This document shows, piece after piece, positions 49,742 to 58,496 of a DNA stretch of 64,000 bases. Numbering within the stretch: position 1 is the stretch's first letter; the number at the start of each line of letters is the position of its first letter. Made by a program: the position numbers and the translations under genes. The stretch covers positions 248,001-312,000 of the forward strand of contig JAJVHV010000001.1 of assembly GCA_022072445.1 (NCBI GenBank), in the 5' to 3' direction. Source of the DNA: Phycisphaerae bacterium. GTDB taxonomy: Bacteria; Planctomycetota; Phycisphaerae; UBA1845; Fen-1342. The notes beneath the pieces are model-generated. The model searched no databases. It was not told the DNA's origin and worked only from the letters and a program-made list of their open reading frames with translations.

Positions 49742-51529
49742 TCAGCAACCGCCTTCGCTGAGCAGCGCGTTGAGCAATGGGTCGACGTCGAAGCCGTTCA
49801 GGCTGCCATCCCAGTTCGTGTCGCCGGCGCAGGGGGAGCAGGGTGGGCAGCAGGCTGTGAGCATTCCTAGGAACGACTCGATGTCGAAGCCGTTGACCGA
49901 GCCATCACAATTGATGTCACACGGATCGCAGTCGATGACGCTTATCTGCGCTGTCTGGCTGGTGACCGTTCCGAACGGATTCGAGATGACGATGTCATAG
50001 TTGCCGCTGTCGTCAATCTGCAGATTTGTGATGGTCAGCGCGTCCATCGTAGCGCCGTCGATGCTGCTGCCTGAGCCGGTGGGACCATCCGTCAGGTTCG
50101 CGCCGTTCTTTCGCCACCGGAACTCGAGCGGCGAGGCGCCGCATGCGCACGCGGAAATCGACATGTCTCGACCCAGGTACGCGAGGCGGGGAGTCTGTCT
50201 CAGCGTCAATATCTGCGGTGCGTCGGCCAGCACGCTCACATCGAACGCAAAGGCCGCGCCTTTATGTTCGCTACCCGGCACGCCCACGATGGCTGTGACG
50301 CCGCCCAGTGCAACGGCGCTGCCGACTTCATCGTAATCGTCTGCCCAGCCGTCAACGAGCTTGGCGCGTTCAGTCCACGTGCCGTCGGCCCGCGCGAAGA
50401 CGTACGCCACGCCCGTTTGGACACCCCCCGACCGGTGCCGCGGGGCACCAACCGCAATTGTGTCCTGGAAAATCGTGACAGCGCGGCCGAATTCCGCCCA
50501 TCGCTCGCCGTTGACCGGCACCAATTTCGAAGTCTGCGCCCAAAGAGCGCCGTTGCGCTCAAAGACGTACGCCGCCCCGATGGCACCACTGTCCCAGTAG
50601 GCTCCGACTACGGCCGTGTCGTCGTCAATCGACACGGAACAGCCAAATAGGTCGCCGCCGTCTGCGTCCGATGCCAAGAGTTGGGCCTGCTCAAGCCAGA
50701 CGCCGCCGCTTCGGTGGAACACGTAGGCAGCGCCCCCGTCTGTACCATTGCCCGCGACGTCGAACGAGTCGGCGCCTATAACAGCGGTGTCAGCATCAAG
50801 CGCGGCGGATCGGCCGAATCTGTCGCCCATCGCACCGTTTGAAGCATGAAGCCGGGCCTGCTCGGTCCACACCGAGCCGCTCCGCATGAATACGTAGGCC
50901 GAGCCGGCGTCCTCTCCGCCATCAGGCGTATCGTCGCCGGAAGCTCCAACGAGCAATGTGTCCGCGGCGAGCGCGACCGATGTGCCGAACAAGTCGTTCG
51001 GTGCCCCATCCGATGCAAATAGGTGTGCCTGCTCCGTCCACGCACCTCCTACGCGCACGAATACGTACGCCGAACCGGTGTTCGCACCGGCAGGCGTGTC
51101 GTCCCCAGGCGACCCGACCACAACTGTGTCGCCGGAGATTGCAACCGACGAGCCGAAGCCGTCATCCTTTGCAGAATCACTGGCAAACAGTTGCGATTGT
51201 TGCACCCAAAAGGCGCCGGTTCGCACGAGCACGCGCGCCGACCCTGTGTACCACAGCCCATTCCTGTCAAGGTTCGCCCCAACAGCCACCGAGTCACCAT
51301 CGATCGAGACGGCTGTGCCATAGCGGGAGCCGTAGGACAGGCCCGAGTCAGGCAATCTGGCCGAACTGCACTGCCCGCGTGCATCCGGCGTCCCCGCGAT
51401 GGCCAGCACCGCTGCGCTGGTCAGCCCTGCGAGACGCAGCAGTAATTTGTAGGACTTCGTCCCCGATGCACGGCTTCGCGCCGCGATGAAAACCAATCCG
51501 AAGCATGCGCCGTGACGTTTTGCTGACAT
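49742..51529 (-). CDS. Secreted FG-GAP-repeat protein with Ig-like domain and dockerin
   Basis: The 595-residue product has GGAGG eight bases before the ATG and a signal peptide (LLLRLAGLTSAAVLAIAGTPDARG). About seven repeats follow the pattern FGSSVAISGDTVVVGSPGDDTPAG..TGSAYVFVRVGGAWTEQAHL, an integrin-alpha-like propeller. An Ig-like domain follows (FRWRKNGANLTDG..DDSGNYDIVISN), then a divergent Cys-rich dockerin (CDINCDGSVNGFDIESFLGML..CSPCAGDTNWDGSLNGFDVD). It stands 28 kb from the main array and on the opposite strand. Confidence 0.87.
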   Translation of the reverse strand: MSAKRHGACFGLVFIAARSRASGTKSYKLLLRLAGLTSAAVLAIAGTPDARGQCSSARLPDSGLSYGSRYGTAVSIDGDSVAVGANLDRNGLWYTGSARVLVRTGAFWVQQSQLFASDSAKDDGFGSSVAISGDTVVVGSPGDDTPAGANTGSAYVFVRVGGAWTEQAHLFASDGAPNDLFGTSVALAADTLLVGASGDDTPDGGEDAGSAYVFMRSGSVWTEQARLHASNGAMGDRFGRSAALDADTAVIGADSFDVAGNGTDGGAAYVFHRSGGVWLEQAQLLASDADGGDLFGCSVSIDDDTAVVGAYWDSGAIGAAYVFERNGALWAQTSKLVPVNGERWAEFGRAVTIFQDTIAVGAPRHRSGGVQTGVAYVFARADGTWTERAKLVDGWADDYDEVGSAVALGGVTAIVGVPGSEHKGAAFAFDVSVLADAPQILTLRQTPRLAYLGRDMSISACACGASPLEFRWRKNGANLTDGPTGSGSSIDGATMDALTITNLQIDDSGNYDIVISNPFGTVTSQTAQISVIDCDPCDINCDGSVNGFDIESFLGMLTACCPPCSPCAGDTNWDGSLNGFDVDPLLNALLSEGGC

Positions 51530-51658
51530 GCCCGCACCTCCGCAGAATCGGCGCGAGGTCCATCACCGAACGATCACGCCATTGTAATGTTCGCACGGCA
51601 CCGCAGACAAGCAGTTGTCGCCAGGTTGGCATCAGTGTACCACGGTTCCGCGCCGACT

Positions 51659-52594
51659 TCACACGTCCGCGCCGCGGCGAGCGGTGCGTTCGTCCATCGC
51701 GGTCGGCGTGACGCCGCCGGGCGCTATCCCGCACTCGGGACAAATACCAGAGACGTTCCCGGTCAGGTTGTAACCGCAACGCACGCAGCAGGGCGGACCG
51801 CCGCGAGATCGGCGTAGGCGGCGGAGCGTTACCGACGCCAGTGCTACGGCTGGAGCGACACTGAGAAACAGCACGGCGAGCCATTCCTTACCGAAGACGA
51901 GAAAAACTGTCTCGATGCCGCTCGGATCGCGCCGAAGCACGACGCGTGAGTCGAAAAAGTGCACTTCACGCCTCGCCACGTTCTGCTGTCTGCCCGCGCG
52001 CGACGCGGCCAGCGCACTGGTCGCGATCTCCAGGCAGACGTCGTCGTACGACTGTCCGAGGTTGACGCGCGTGGGGGCACCTTCGAGGTTGTAGAATGAT
52101 CGCGGGAAGCTCAGCAGCAGACTGGAGTGCAGATTCGCCCGTCCGAGCGGCCAGGTTGCGGCCAGGATTGCCAACCCCAGCAGCGACAACGCAATCGCCA
52201 GGCGACCGACGCTACGGACGAGGCGCGTTCCCGCGGCTGTGCGGCCGGTTTGCGGGCGCTTGCGCGCCACGCCAACTCGCCATTGCAGCGCACCGCCCGC
52301 ACAGCAAAGTATGACCGCAACGGGCCAGAGCGTCATCCGGATCTCGCGGCTGCCGGTTCCGTCGCGACTCTGGGCGACTGCGGCAGGGGGCGGAGGCAGG
52401 ACGCGCAATTGGCCTTGTGTGAACCGCACGTTGAAATGAGGCTGGACGCCTCCAGATTGCCCCAGCGGCGTAGCGTGGAAGGAGAGTGACACATCCAGGA
52501 ACGTCAGTACCACAATCACGGACAACGCGATGCCGGCGCACAGTGTCGTGCTGGCGATCAACGCCATTGGACGTGCGCGTCGCGACATGCTCAA
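51659..52594 (-). CDS. Membrane protein with C-terminal zinc ribbon
   Basis: The 311-residue protein has TM helices near residues 10-32, 95-110, 130-155 and 240-262. The C-terminal CCVRCGYNLTGNVSGICPECG ribbon is a hallmark seen in many planctomycete membrane proteins. The large extracytoplasmic segments carry no known domain. It is adjacent to, and in the same direction as, the dockerin propeller gene (129 bp), but no functional link is proven. Confidence 0.78.
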   Translation of the reverse strand: MSMSRRARPMALIASTTLCAGIALSVIVVLTFLDVSLSFHATPLGQSGGVQPHFNVRFTQGQLRVLPPPPAAVAQSRDGTGSREIRMTLWPVAVILCCAGGALQWRVGVARKRPQTGRTAAGTRLVRSVGRLAIALSLLGLAILAATWPLGRANLHSSLLLSFPRSFYNLEGAPTRVNLGQSYDDVCLEIATSALAASRAGRQQNVARREVHFFDSRVVLRRDPSGIETVFLVFGKEWLAVLFLSVAPAVALASVTLRRLRRSRGGPPCCVRCGYNLTGNVSGICPECGIAPGGVTPTAMDERTARRGADV

Positions 52595-52703
52595 TCTCGC
52601 TCAGCCGCAATCGGACGGCCGCGGCGGGAGAGGTTGCCGGCCGTTGCGTAGAGATGAAGTCGGTCACGTGCTCAGATCGTGCATGACTGGGCACCGCACT
52701 ACG

Positions 52704-52761
52704 ATCCGAACCCACCACGCCATTCGTGGCTCGGCCCCGGACTCGCGTCCGGGGTTCGGAT
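52704..52761. repeat. Two-part hairpin repeat, family C copy 1
   Basis: CCCCGGAC-TCGC-GTCCGGGG (52735-52754) is a perfect 8-bp hairpin. ATCCGAACCC (52704-52713) can also pair with GGGTTCGGAT (52752-52761) as an outer, competing stem. It lies between the zinc-ribbon membrane protein start and the cysS stop. A related, inverted copy is at 61430-61485. Confidence 0.7.
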
Positions 52762-52790
52762 TGACGGCACAATGCCGTGCTTCGGCAAGT

Positions 52791-54569
52791 CTACCACGTC
52801 GTCCCCTGCGGCCCGTCGCGCAGCTCGACACCCAGCGCGGACAGCCGCTGGCGGATCTGGTCGCCCAGCGCGAAGTCCTTATTCTTGCGGGCTTCGGCCC
52901 GCAGGTCGATCAGCAGGCGGATCAGATCGTCCTGCTTGCCGTTGTCGGCGCCGCCCAGCGCCGCGGGCCAATAAAAGCCCAGCACGTCGCCGGCCAAGTG
53001 CTGCATGAGCCCGTCGGCGGCACGCAGGTCGGCGGCGCGCGTCGCGAATTTCGGATCGGCGTCGCGGTCGCCCGCGCTCGCTCCGGAACCAGCGCCGCCG
53101 GGCGCCGCAAGGCCGTCGCGCAGCCATTCGCCACTGCGTTTCGCCAGGTCGAACAGCGTGGCGATCGCGGCGGCGGTGTTGAAGTCCTCGTTCATCGCCT
53201 CGGCGAAGCGTTGCTCGATCTCGGCCAGTGCCGAACGAACCGCGTCGCTGGTGGCGAGCGATGAAGGCAGCGGCGCGTGCGGCCTGTCCGAGCCGCGACC
53301 GTGAGGGAGCGGATTCATAGCTTGGCGCAGTTGCGCGCGATCCGCAGAAGTTGACGTCGCCCCTCCACGGTCGCCGCTCGGATCGGTGGGCTGAGAAACC
53401 GCTCCCTTACGGTCGCGGCTCGGATCAGAACGGTCGCGGCTCGGATCGGCGGACACAGCCGAGGGCGGCTGTGCCACATGGGCTGCCCGGTGCAGTTCGC
53501 GCGCGGCGTCGCGCAGCTTGTACGAGCCGCTCTCGGCGGCCCGCAGCGCGTCGCTCGAGAAATCCAGCGTCTGGCGATAATGGCTGGTAAGAATGAAATG
53601 CCGCACAACGACCGGCTCAAACGTGCGGTCGAGCAGCACGTTGCCCGCTTTGTCGCGCACGCCGCCTTCGCGGCCGTAGAACACGTCCTTGAGCGAGATC
53701 GAGTTTCCCAGGCTCTTGCCCATTTTCTGCCCTTCGAGCGTGCACATGTTGTTGTGCAGCCAGTAGCGGACGAAGGGTACGCCGTGGGCCGCTTCGGATT
53801 GGGCGATCTCGCACTCGTGATGCGGGAACTGGTTCTCCAGCCCGCCGCCGTGAATGTCAAACGTCAGGCCGAGGTACTTTTGACTCATGGCGGAGCACTC
53901 GATATGCCAGCCGGGGAAGCCCTCGCCCCACGGGCTGGGCCAGCGCATGATGTGCCCCTCTTCCGCCCGCTTCCACAGCGCGAAATCCGCCGGATTGCGT
54001 TTTTCGGTGTTCACGGCGACGCGCGCCCCGGCCTCCATCTCCTCGAACTTGCGGCCGCTGAGCTTTCCGTAATCCGGGAATGACCCGACGCTGAAGTAAA
54101 CTGAGCCGTTCACCTCGTAAGCGTGGCCGCTCTCGATCAGCCGCTGCGTCAGCGCAATCTGCTCGGGAATGTGTGCCGTGGCGCGCGGCATGATGTCCGG
54201 GCGCGTGTTGTTGAGCGCGTCCATGTCGTCCAGATAACTACGCATGAACGTCTCGACCACCGCCATCGGATGCAGGCCGCGCCGCCGGGCTTCGGCGACG
54301 ACCTTGTCCTCGCCCTCGTCGGCGTCGTCGGTGAGATGGCCGACGTCGGTGATGTTCTGCACGTAGTTCACGTCGAATCCGGGGCCGAGCGGCGCCGGCG
54401 TCCGCAGCCAGCGCACGATCGCGTCGAAGCTGACGTAGCTCTTGGCGTGCCCCAGGTGGCTGTGCCCGTAAACGGTCGGGCCGCAGACGTACATGCCGAC
54501 GCGCGGCGGGTTCAGCGGCGAAAACTCCTCGCGCTGGCGGGTGAGGCTGTTGTAGAGTCTGACGGCCAT
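52791..54569 (-). CDS. cysS: Cysteinyl-tRNA synthetase with in-frame repeat insertion
   Basis: The 592-residue enzyme starts at ATG 54569 after GGGAG. It charges tRNA-Cys. Class I motifs are HLGH (residues 38-41) and KMGKS (~278). Zinc ligands are Cys in YVCGPTVYG, Cys in WHIECSAMS, and His/Cys in HHECEIAQ. Residues ~363-428, between the catalytic core and the helical domain ([24 protein letters not shown]), are a Ser/Asp/Arg/Pro-rich insert ([22 protein letters not shown]). The insert is encoded by family A and B dispersed repeats and keeps the frame. Otherwise the gene is intact. Confidence 0.95.
   Translation of the reverse strand: MAVRLYNSLTRQREEFSPLNPPRVGMYVCGPTVYGHSHLGHAKSYVSFDAIVRWLRTPAPLGPGFDVNYVQNITDVGHLTDDADEGEDKVVAEARRRGLHPMAVVETFMRSYLDDMDALNNTRPDIMPRATAHIPEQIALTQRLIESGHAYEVNGSVYFSVGSFPDYGKLSGRKFEEMEAGARVAVNTEKRNPADFALWKRAEEGHIMRWPSPWGEGFPGWHIECSAMSQKYLGLTFDIHGGGLENQFPHHECEIAQSEAAHGVPFVRYWLHNNMCTLEGQKMGKSLGNSISLKDVFYGREGGVRDKAGNVLLDRTFEPVVVRHFILTSHYRQTLDFSSDALRAAESGSYKLRDAARELHRAAHVAQPPSAVSADPSRDRSDPSRDRKGAVSQPTDPSGDRGGATSTSADRAQLRQAMNPLPHGRGSDRPHAPLPSSLATSDAVRSALAEIEQRFAEAMNEDFNTAAAIATLFDLAKRSGEWLRDGLAAPGGAGSGASAGDRDADPKFATRAADLRAADGLMQHLAGDVLGFYWPAALGGADNGKQDDLIRLLIDLRAEARKNKDFALGDQIRQRLSALGVELRDGPQGTTW
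53287..53477. repeat. Family A and B repeats inside cysS
   Basis: Arms 53287-53312 and 53399-53424 are 26-bp inverted copies of family B differing at one base. Further partial family B copies are at 53363-53388 and 53427-53452, and a family A palindrome (CACAGCCG-AGGG-CGGCTGTG) is at 53454-53473. All lie within the reading frame of cysS, without stop codons. Confidence 0.85.
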
Positions 54570-54643
54570 GCGGACTCCCGAGTTCTTCATCTGCGACGGG
54601 GCGGGAGCGGTCGAGGCCGCCCGCGCGCCATCCGAAACGGGGC

Positions 54644-54649
54644 ATTATA
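54644..54649 (-). promoter_or_regulatory. Candidate -10 of cysS
   Basis: TATAAT on the - strand lies 75 bp before the cysS start. No good -35 is evident. The short leader shows no T-box-like structure. Confidence 0.4.
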
Positions 54650-54659
54650 CGCCGATGTG

Positions 54660-54748
54660 ACACAGCCGCCCCCGGCTGTAACCGCGCCAATGTGGCACAG
54701 CCGCCCCGGCTGTGCGGGCCAAGAAGTGCGCCAGTGTGGCACAGTCGG
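54660..54748. repeat. Family A palindromes upstream of cysS
   Basis: There are two copies (ACACAGCCG-CCC-CCGGCTGT at 54660 and GCACAGCC-GCCCC-GGCTGTGC at 54695) and one broken copy (GTGGCACAGTCGG at 54736). They fill most of the space between cysS and the cupin gene. Confidence 0.75.
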
Positions 54749-54765
54749 ACGCGACCCCTGCGTGG

Positions 54766-55194
54766 TTAGGTGAAGCGAATGCCGTAGCGCGCCACGATCG
54801 CCGACACCTGCGCCATGTCCACCGGCTTCGGCAGCGCCGCCAGTTCGGTGAACATCGACTCGATGCCCGCTGGATAGATCGCCACATGCACGCGCGCCTC
54901 TTCGCCCGCGGCCCGGAACGAATGTGGAACGTCGCGCGGCGCCACCACGGTCGTCCCGGCCGGAACGATATGTCGCCGTTCGCCGATTGACATCTCCAGC
55001 GCACCGCTCAGTACGCTGAAGACCTCATCCTCGCGCGTGTGGACGTGCGGCGGGATTCCGGCGCCCGGCGGGACGACGACCTCGATCAGCGCCCAGGCGC
55101 CGCCGCTGTCGGCGCCAGTCAGGAGAATGAGATGGTCGATCCCGAGAATGTCGAGATGCGTCGCCGAATCGCGCGAGACGATGGTTGATTTCAC
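54766..55194 (-). CDS. Cupin-domain protein
   Basis: This single-domain cupin has 142 residues. Motif 1 is PPHVHTREDEVFSVLSGALEMSIG (two His and Glu as metal ligands) and motif 2 is PRDVPHSFRA with the last His. Such small cupins range from isomerases and dioxygenases to binding proteins; neighbours give no clue. The stop is TAA and it reads toward cysS, whose start is ~200 bp away across the repeats. Confidence 0.88.
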   Translation of the reverse strand: MKSTIVSRDSATHLDILGIDHLILLTGADSGGAWALIEVVVPPGAGIPPHVHTREDEVFSVLSGALEMSIGERRHIVPAGTTVVAPRDVPHSFRAAGEEARVHVAIYPAGIESMFTELAALPKPVDMAQVSAIVARYGIRFT

Positions 55195-55342
55195 TGGTGG
55201 TCCTCGATAGGTGGCTGTCGGCCGCGACGTTGGAGATTGTAGCTAGACCCAGCACGTAGGGCAGGTCGCCGTCGTTGGCGACCTGCCGCTCGGTCGACCT
55301 GCCCGCAATCGCTTCTCCTACGCGTCACGGTGGTGCACAGCT

Positions 55343-56062
55343 CTAGTCGCGCTCCACCTGGATGGCCGCGGCACGCGAACGGCCGGCGCGACCGTGGCTG
55401 CTGAAGCTCGATGCCTCGACGTTCGCGCGGGTGTGGCGGCGAATCCCGCTTACGCTGATGCCGACGCCGTCGGCCTCCGCGCTGGCGTGGAACTTCGCGC
55501 CGCTGACCACGCGCACGCGACTGTCGGCCCGGCCGTGGAACGCATCCGCCAGCGAGTCGCTGTTGCTCCGGGCGACGCCGCCAAAGAGTCCCTCGCTTTC
55601 GGCGCGGCTGTCGCTCGTGGCGATTCCGTGGTCGCTCAGCGCGGTCGAGACTGATCGGCTGTGCGCCCGCCCGCCGAAGATGCCGCGGGCCGTCGCGGCG
55701 CTGTTGCTGATCGCGACGCCGCCAATGGTTGCGGCGACGCTCTCACTGTCGGCGGTCGCGAAGCCGCCCAGCGCGCCGCGCGCGTCAGCGCGCGAGTTGC
55801 TGATCGCCAAGCCGTGATCGGCCGTCGCGACGGCGCGGCTCTCGGCGTAGCCGCGGCGATTGCCGATCGCGTCGCTGTTGGCGACCGCCCTGCCGCCGTT
55901 CGTGGCGCCTGCGATGGCGGTCGAGTTGGCGTTGCCCGTCGCGGTTGCGTTGGCCGATGCGCTCCCGCCGTTCGTCGCAATGCTGACGGCGGTGGCCTCG
56001 CCGGCGTAGGCCGTGAGGGCGAGCAGGGCTGAGAGTCCGGTGCTGATGAGCAGGCGTTTCAT
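55343..56062 (-). CDS. Secreted Gly/Ser/Ala-repeat protein, possible beta-solenoid
   Basis: The 239-residue protein has AGGAGA before ATG 56062 and signal peptide MKRLLISTGLSALLALTAYAG; the open frame upstream is not supported. The mature part consists of ~10 irregular repeats of ~19 residues in which small residues alternate (GGVAISNSAATARGIFGG, HGIATSDSRAESEGLFGG). The alternation of Ala/Ser with a GG turn suggests a narrow beta-roll or solenoid, like YadA-head or ice-binding folds. No family is recognised. The basic C-terminal ~50 residues lack the repeat. Confidence 0.75.
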   Translation of the reverse strand: MKRLLISTGLSALLALTAYAGEATAVSIATNGGSASANATATGNANSTAIAGATNGGRAVANSDAIGNRRGYAESRAVATADHGLAISNSRADARGALGGFATADSESVAATIGGVAISNSAATARGIFGGRAHSRSVSTALSDHGIATSDSRAESEGLFGGVARSNSDSLADAFHGRADSRVRVVSGAKFHASAEADGVGISVSGIRRHTRANVEASSFSSHGRAGRSRAAAIQVERD

Positions 56063-56262
56063 GGCGATTCTCCTTCGTTCGATGCCGGGCGGGTCGTCGC
56101 GGCTCGCCTCGATTTCTGTTGCGACCCATGTCGCTTCCATTGCCGGAGAGACGTGGCGAGCGCCATCGGAATTCAATCGACAGCGAGTGTCCGATAATGA
56201 TCGAAGGCGTACGCCGAAGGTTGACGCGAACCAGAGGTGCCTAGGGCATTCAGCCGACTCGG

Positions 56263-56362
56263 CGTCGGCACGGAGGCCGCACGCTGGCGTGGGCACGGAG
56301 GCCGCACGCTGGCGTGGGCACGGAGGCCGCACGCTGGCGTGGGCACGGAGGCCGCACGCTAC
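56263..56362. repeat. Tandem repeat, four copies of 25 bp
   Basis: The unit begins CGTGGGCACGGAGGCCGCAC and is repeated at 56263, 56288, 56313 and 56338. Copy 1 has one change and copy 4 two changes at its end. It lies in the 387-bp region between the divergent Gly/Ser/Ala-repeat gene and the P5C dehydrogenase gene; the remainder of that region shows no ORF I would support. Confidence 0.92.
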
Positions 56363-56449
56363 TGGCTCCACCCAACCCGCCCAGTCGCGATAGACTATTC
56401 TCGGCCGAACACGAATTCGTCGCGGCCCGTGCCTGGAAGGTGACCGAAA

Positions 56450-58027
56450 ATGCTGACCCCGTATCGACCTGAGCCCTACGTCAATTTCGCCGAGCACGAC
56501 CCGCGGCAGCGCATGCTGGAAGCCCTTGCCGGGGTCCGCGGCCAGCTCGGCCAGTCCTATCCTCTGCGGATCGGCGGCAAGCGCGTCGAGACCAGCGACT
56601 CCATCGCGTCAAGCATGCCCGCTTCGCCGAAGACCGTCGTCGGGCGCGTCGCCAAGGCGACCGCCGATCACGCTCGGCAGGCCGTCGCCGCCGCGGCTGA
56701 CGCCTTCCGGCTCTGGAGCCGCGTCGAGCCCGAGACGCGGGCGCGCGTCCTGCTGAAAGCGGCCGCGATCATGCGCCGCCGCGTCTATGAGCTTTCAGCC
56801 TGGATGTGTCACGAAGTCAGCAAGAGCTGGATCGAGGCGTACGCCGACACGTGCGAGACGATCGACTTCCTCGATTTCTACGGCCGCGAGATGATCCGCC
56901 TGGGCGGCTCTCAGCCGGTGACGCCGTTCCAGGGCGAAGATAACGAAGTGCGCTACATGCCGATGGGCGTGACCGTGGTCATTCCGCCGTGGAATTTTCC
57001 GCTGGCGATCTGCACGGGGATGACCTCAGCGGCACTCGTCGCCGGAAACACCGTCGTGCTGAAGCCGGCCAGCGCGTCGCCGGTCATCGCGGCGAAGATG
57101 GTCGAGGTGTTCGAGCAGGCGGGCCTGCCGCCCGGTGTGCTGAGTTTCGTTCCCGGGCCGGGCGGGGCAATGGGCGACACGCTGGTGGATCATCTGCAGA
57201 CGCGAATTGTGGCGTTCACGGGTTCGAAAGAGGTGGGTCTGCGGATATTCGAGAAGTGCGGCAAGGTCGCGCCAGGACAGATCTGGCTGAAGCGCTCGAT
57301 CCTCGAAATGGGCGGCAAGGACTGCATCCTGGTCGACGAGACGGCGGACATCGACGCGGCCGCGGAGGGCGTCGTCGCCGCCGCGTTCGGCTTTCAAGGT
57401 CAGAAGTGCTCGGCCTGCTCGCGGCTGATCGCGCATCAGGCGGTGTACGACGCGCTACTGGAGCGCGTCGTCGCGCGCACCCGGGCGCTGACCATCGGCG
57501 ACACGACGCGCGAGGAGAACTACTTCATGGGCGCGGTGATCGACGACGGCGCGTACCGCAAGATCACCGACTACATCGAGATCGGGAAACGCGAGGGCCG
57601 GCACATTCCCGCGAACATCAACGTGCACGCCCCCGGCCCGGCCGCACGTCCGGCCGACGCCGGCTACTTCATTCCGCCGACGATCATCGCCGACGTGGCG
57701 CCCAGTGCCCGAATCGCACAAGAGGAGATCTTCGGACCCGTGCTGGCCGTCATCCGGGCGCGCGACTTCGAACACGGTCTCGAAATCGCCAATGGGACCG
57801 AGTATGGCTTGACCGGTGCGCTGTACTCGAATGACCGCCTGCGGATCGAGCGCGCCCGGCACGAGTTCCACGTCGGCAATCTGTACATTAACCGCAAGTG
57901 CACTGGCGCGCTGGTCGACGTGCAGCCCTTCGGCGGCTTCAACATGTCCGGCACGGACAGCAAGGCCGGCGGCCGCGACTACGTCCAGTTGTTCATGCAG
58001 GCCAAGAGCATCACCGAGCGGCTGTAA
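56450..58027 (+). CDS. pruA: L-glutamate gamma-semialdehyde (P5C) dehydrogenase
   Basis: The 525-residue aldehyde dehydrogenase has catalytic Cys320 in GFQGQKCSACSR, Glu286 in ILEMGGKD, the NAD-site PPWNFPLAI, and the end VQPFGGFNMSGTDSKAGG. The QGQKCSA..R and FNMSGTDSKAGG motifs are typical of stand-alone P5C dehydrogenases of the RocA/PruA type. It oxidises glutamate semialdehyde to glutamate in proline or arginine breakdown. No proline dehydrogenase is in the window. The next gene starts one base after its stop. Confidence 0.93.
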   Translation: MLTPYRPEPYVNFAEHDPRQRMLEALAGVRGQLGQSYPLRIGGKRVETSDSIASSMPASPKTVVGRVAKATADHARQAVAAAADAFRLWSRVEPETRARVLLKAAAIMRRRVYELSAWMCHEVSKSWIEAYADTCETIDFLDFYGREMIRLGGSQPVTPFQGEDNEVRYMPMGVTVVIPPWNFPLAICTGMTSAALVAGNTVVLKPASASPVIAAKMVEVFEQAGLPPGVLSFVPGPGGAMGDTLVDHLQTRIVAFTGSKEVGLRIFEKCGKVAPGQIWLKRSILEMGGKDCILVDETADIDAAAEGVVAAAFGFQGQKCSACSRLIAHQAVYDALLERVVARTRALTIGDTTREENYFMGAVIDDGAYRKITDYIEIGKREGRHIPANINVHAPGPAARPADAGYFIPPTIIADVAPSARIAQEEIFGPVLAVIRARDFEHGLEIANGTEYGLTGALYSNDRLRIERARHEFHVGNLYINRKCTGALVDVQPFGGFNMSGTDSKAGGRDYVQLFMQAKSITERL

Positions 58028-58423
58028 ATGTGGCGCGACCTCCTGGCCATCAGTTGCGTCAGCATCTTCCTGGTTGAGCTGGGCCTGCTTTTCTACTTCG
58101 CGCTGCGCCGTCGCTGGATCATGTTCGCCTGGCTCGGCGGCGGATTGCTCGTGGCAGCGGTGCTGGGCGGCTCGATCGCCGCAGCAACGATGTCTCCCTG
58201 GGCCTCGGGCCAGCTCGCGACGGCCCGCGCCGCCCGCGGCTGGAGCGGCGGCATGGGCGTCTTCGTAACCTTCGCCACGACCGCGGCGGCCAGCTACGTC
58301 GGCGCAGCGCTGGGCGCGATCCTCGGTGGCCTGATCGGCGGCATCCTGGGACATCTGCACGAACGGCGCACGGGGCGATGCCCGTCGCGCCGGCCGGCTG
58401 CTGCGATTGTGCCGCGGTGTTGA
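58028..58423 (+). CDS. Small membrane protein of unknown function
   Basis: The protein has 131 residues starting directly after the pruA stop (TAA ATG). Three TM helices are predicted by eye (~8-25, ~33-55, ~80-118), the last Gly/Ala-rich (AASYVGAALGAILGGLIGGILG). A basic, Cys-containing tail follows. No family recognised. Translational coupling to pruA suggests co-expression. Confidence 0.6.
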   Translation: MWRDLLAISCVSIFLVELGLLFYFALRRRWIMFAWLGGGLLVAAVLGGSIAAATMSPWASGQLATARAARGWSGGMGVFVTFATTAAASYVGAALGAILGGLIGGILGHLHERRTGRCPSRRPAAAIVPRC

Positions 58424-58496
58424 TCGCAACACGCGCTGCGTTGGAATGTCTGACGGGCCGCGGTATGTCCCGAGCGGCGACGCAAGGACACCGGAG

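Noticed and set aside
54570-54650. T-box or other riboswitch before cysS
   Set aside because: The leader is only ~70 bases, with no T-box sequence, specifier loop or terminator.
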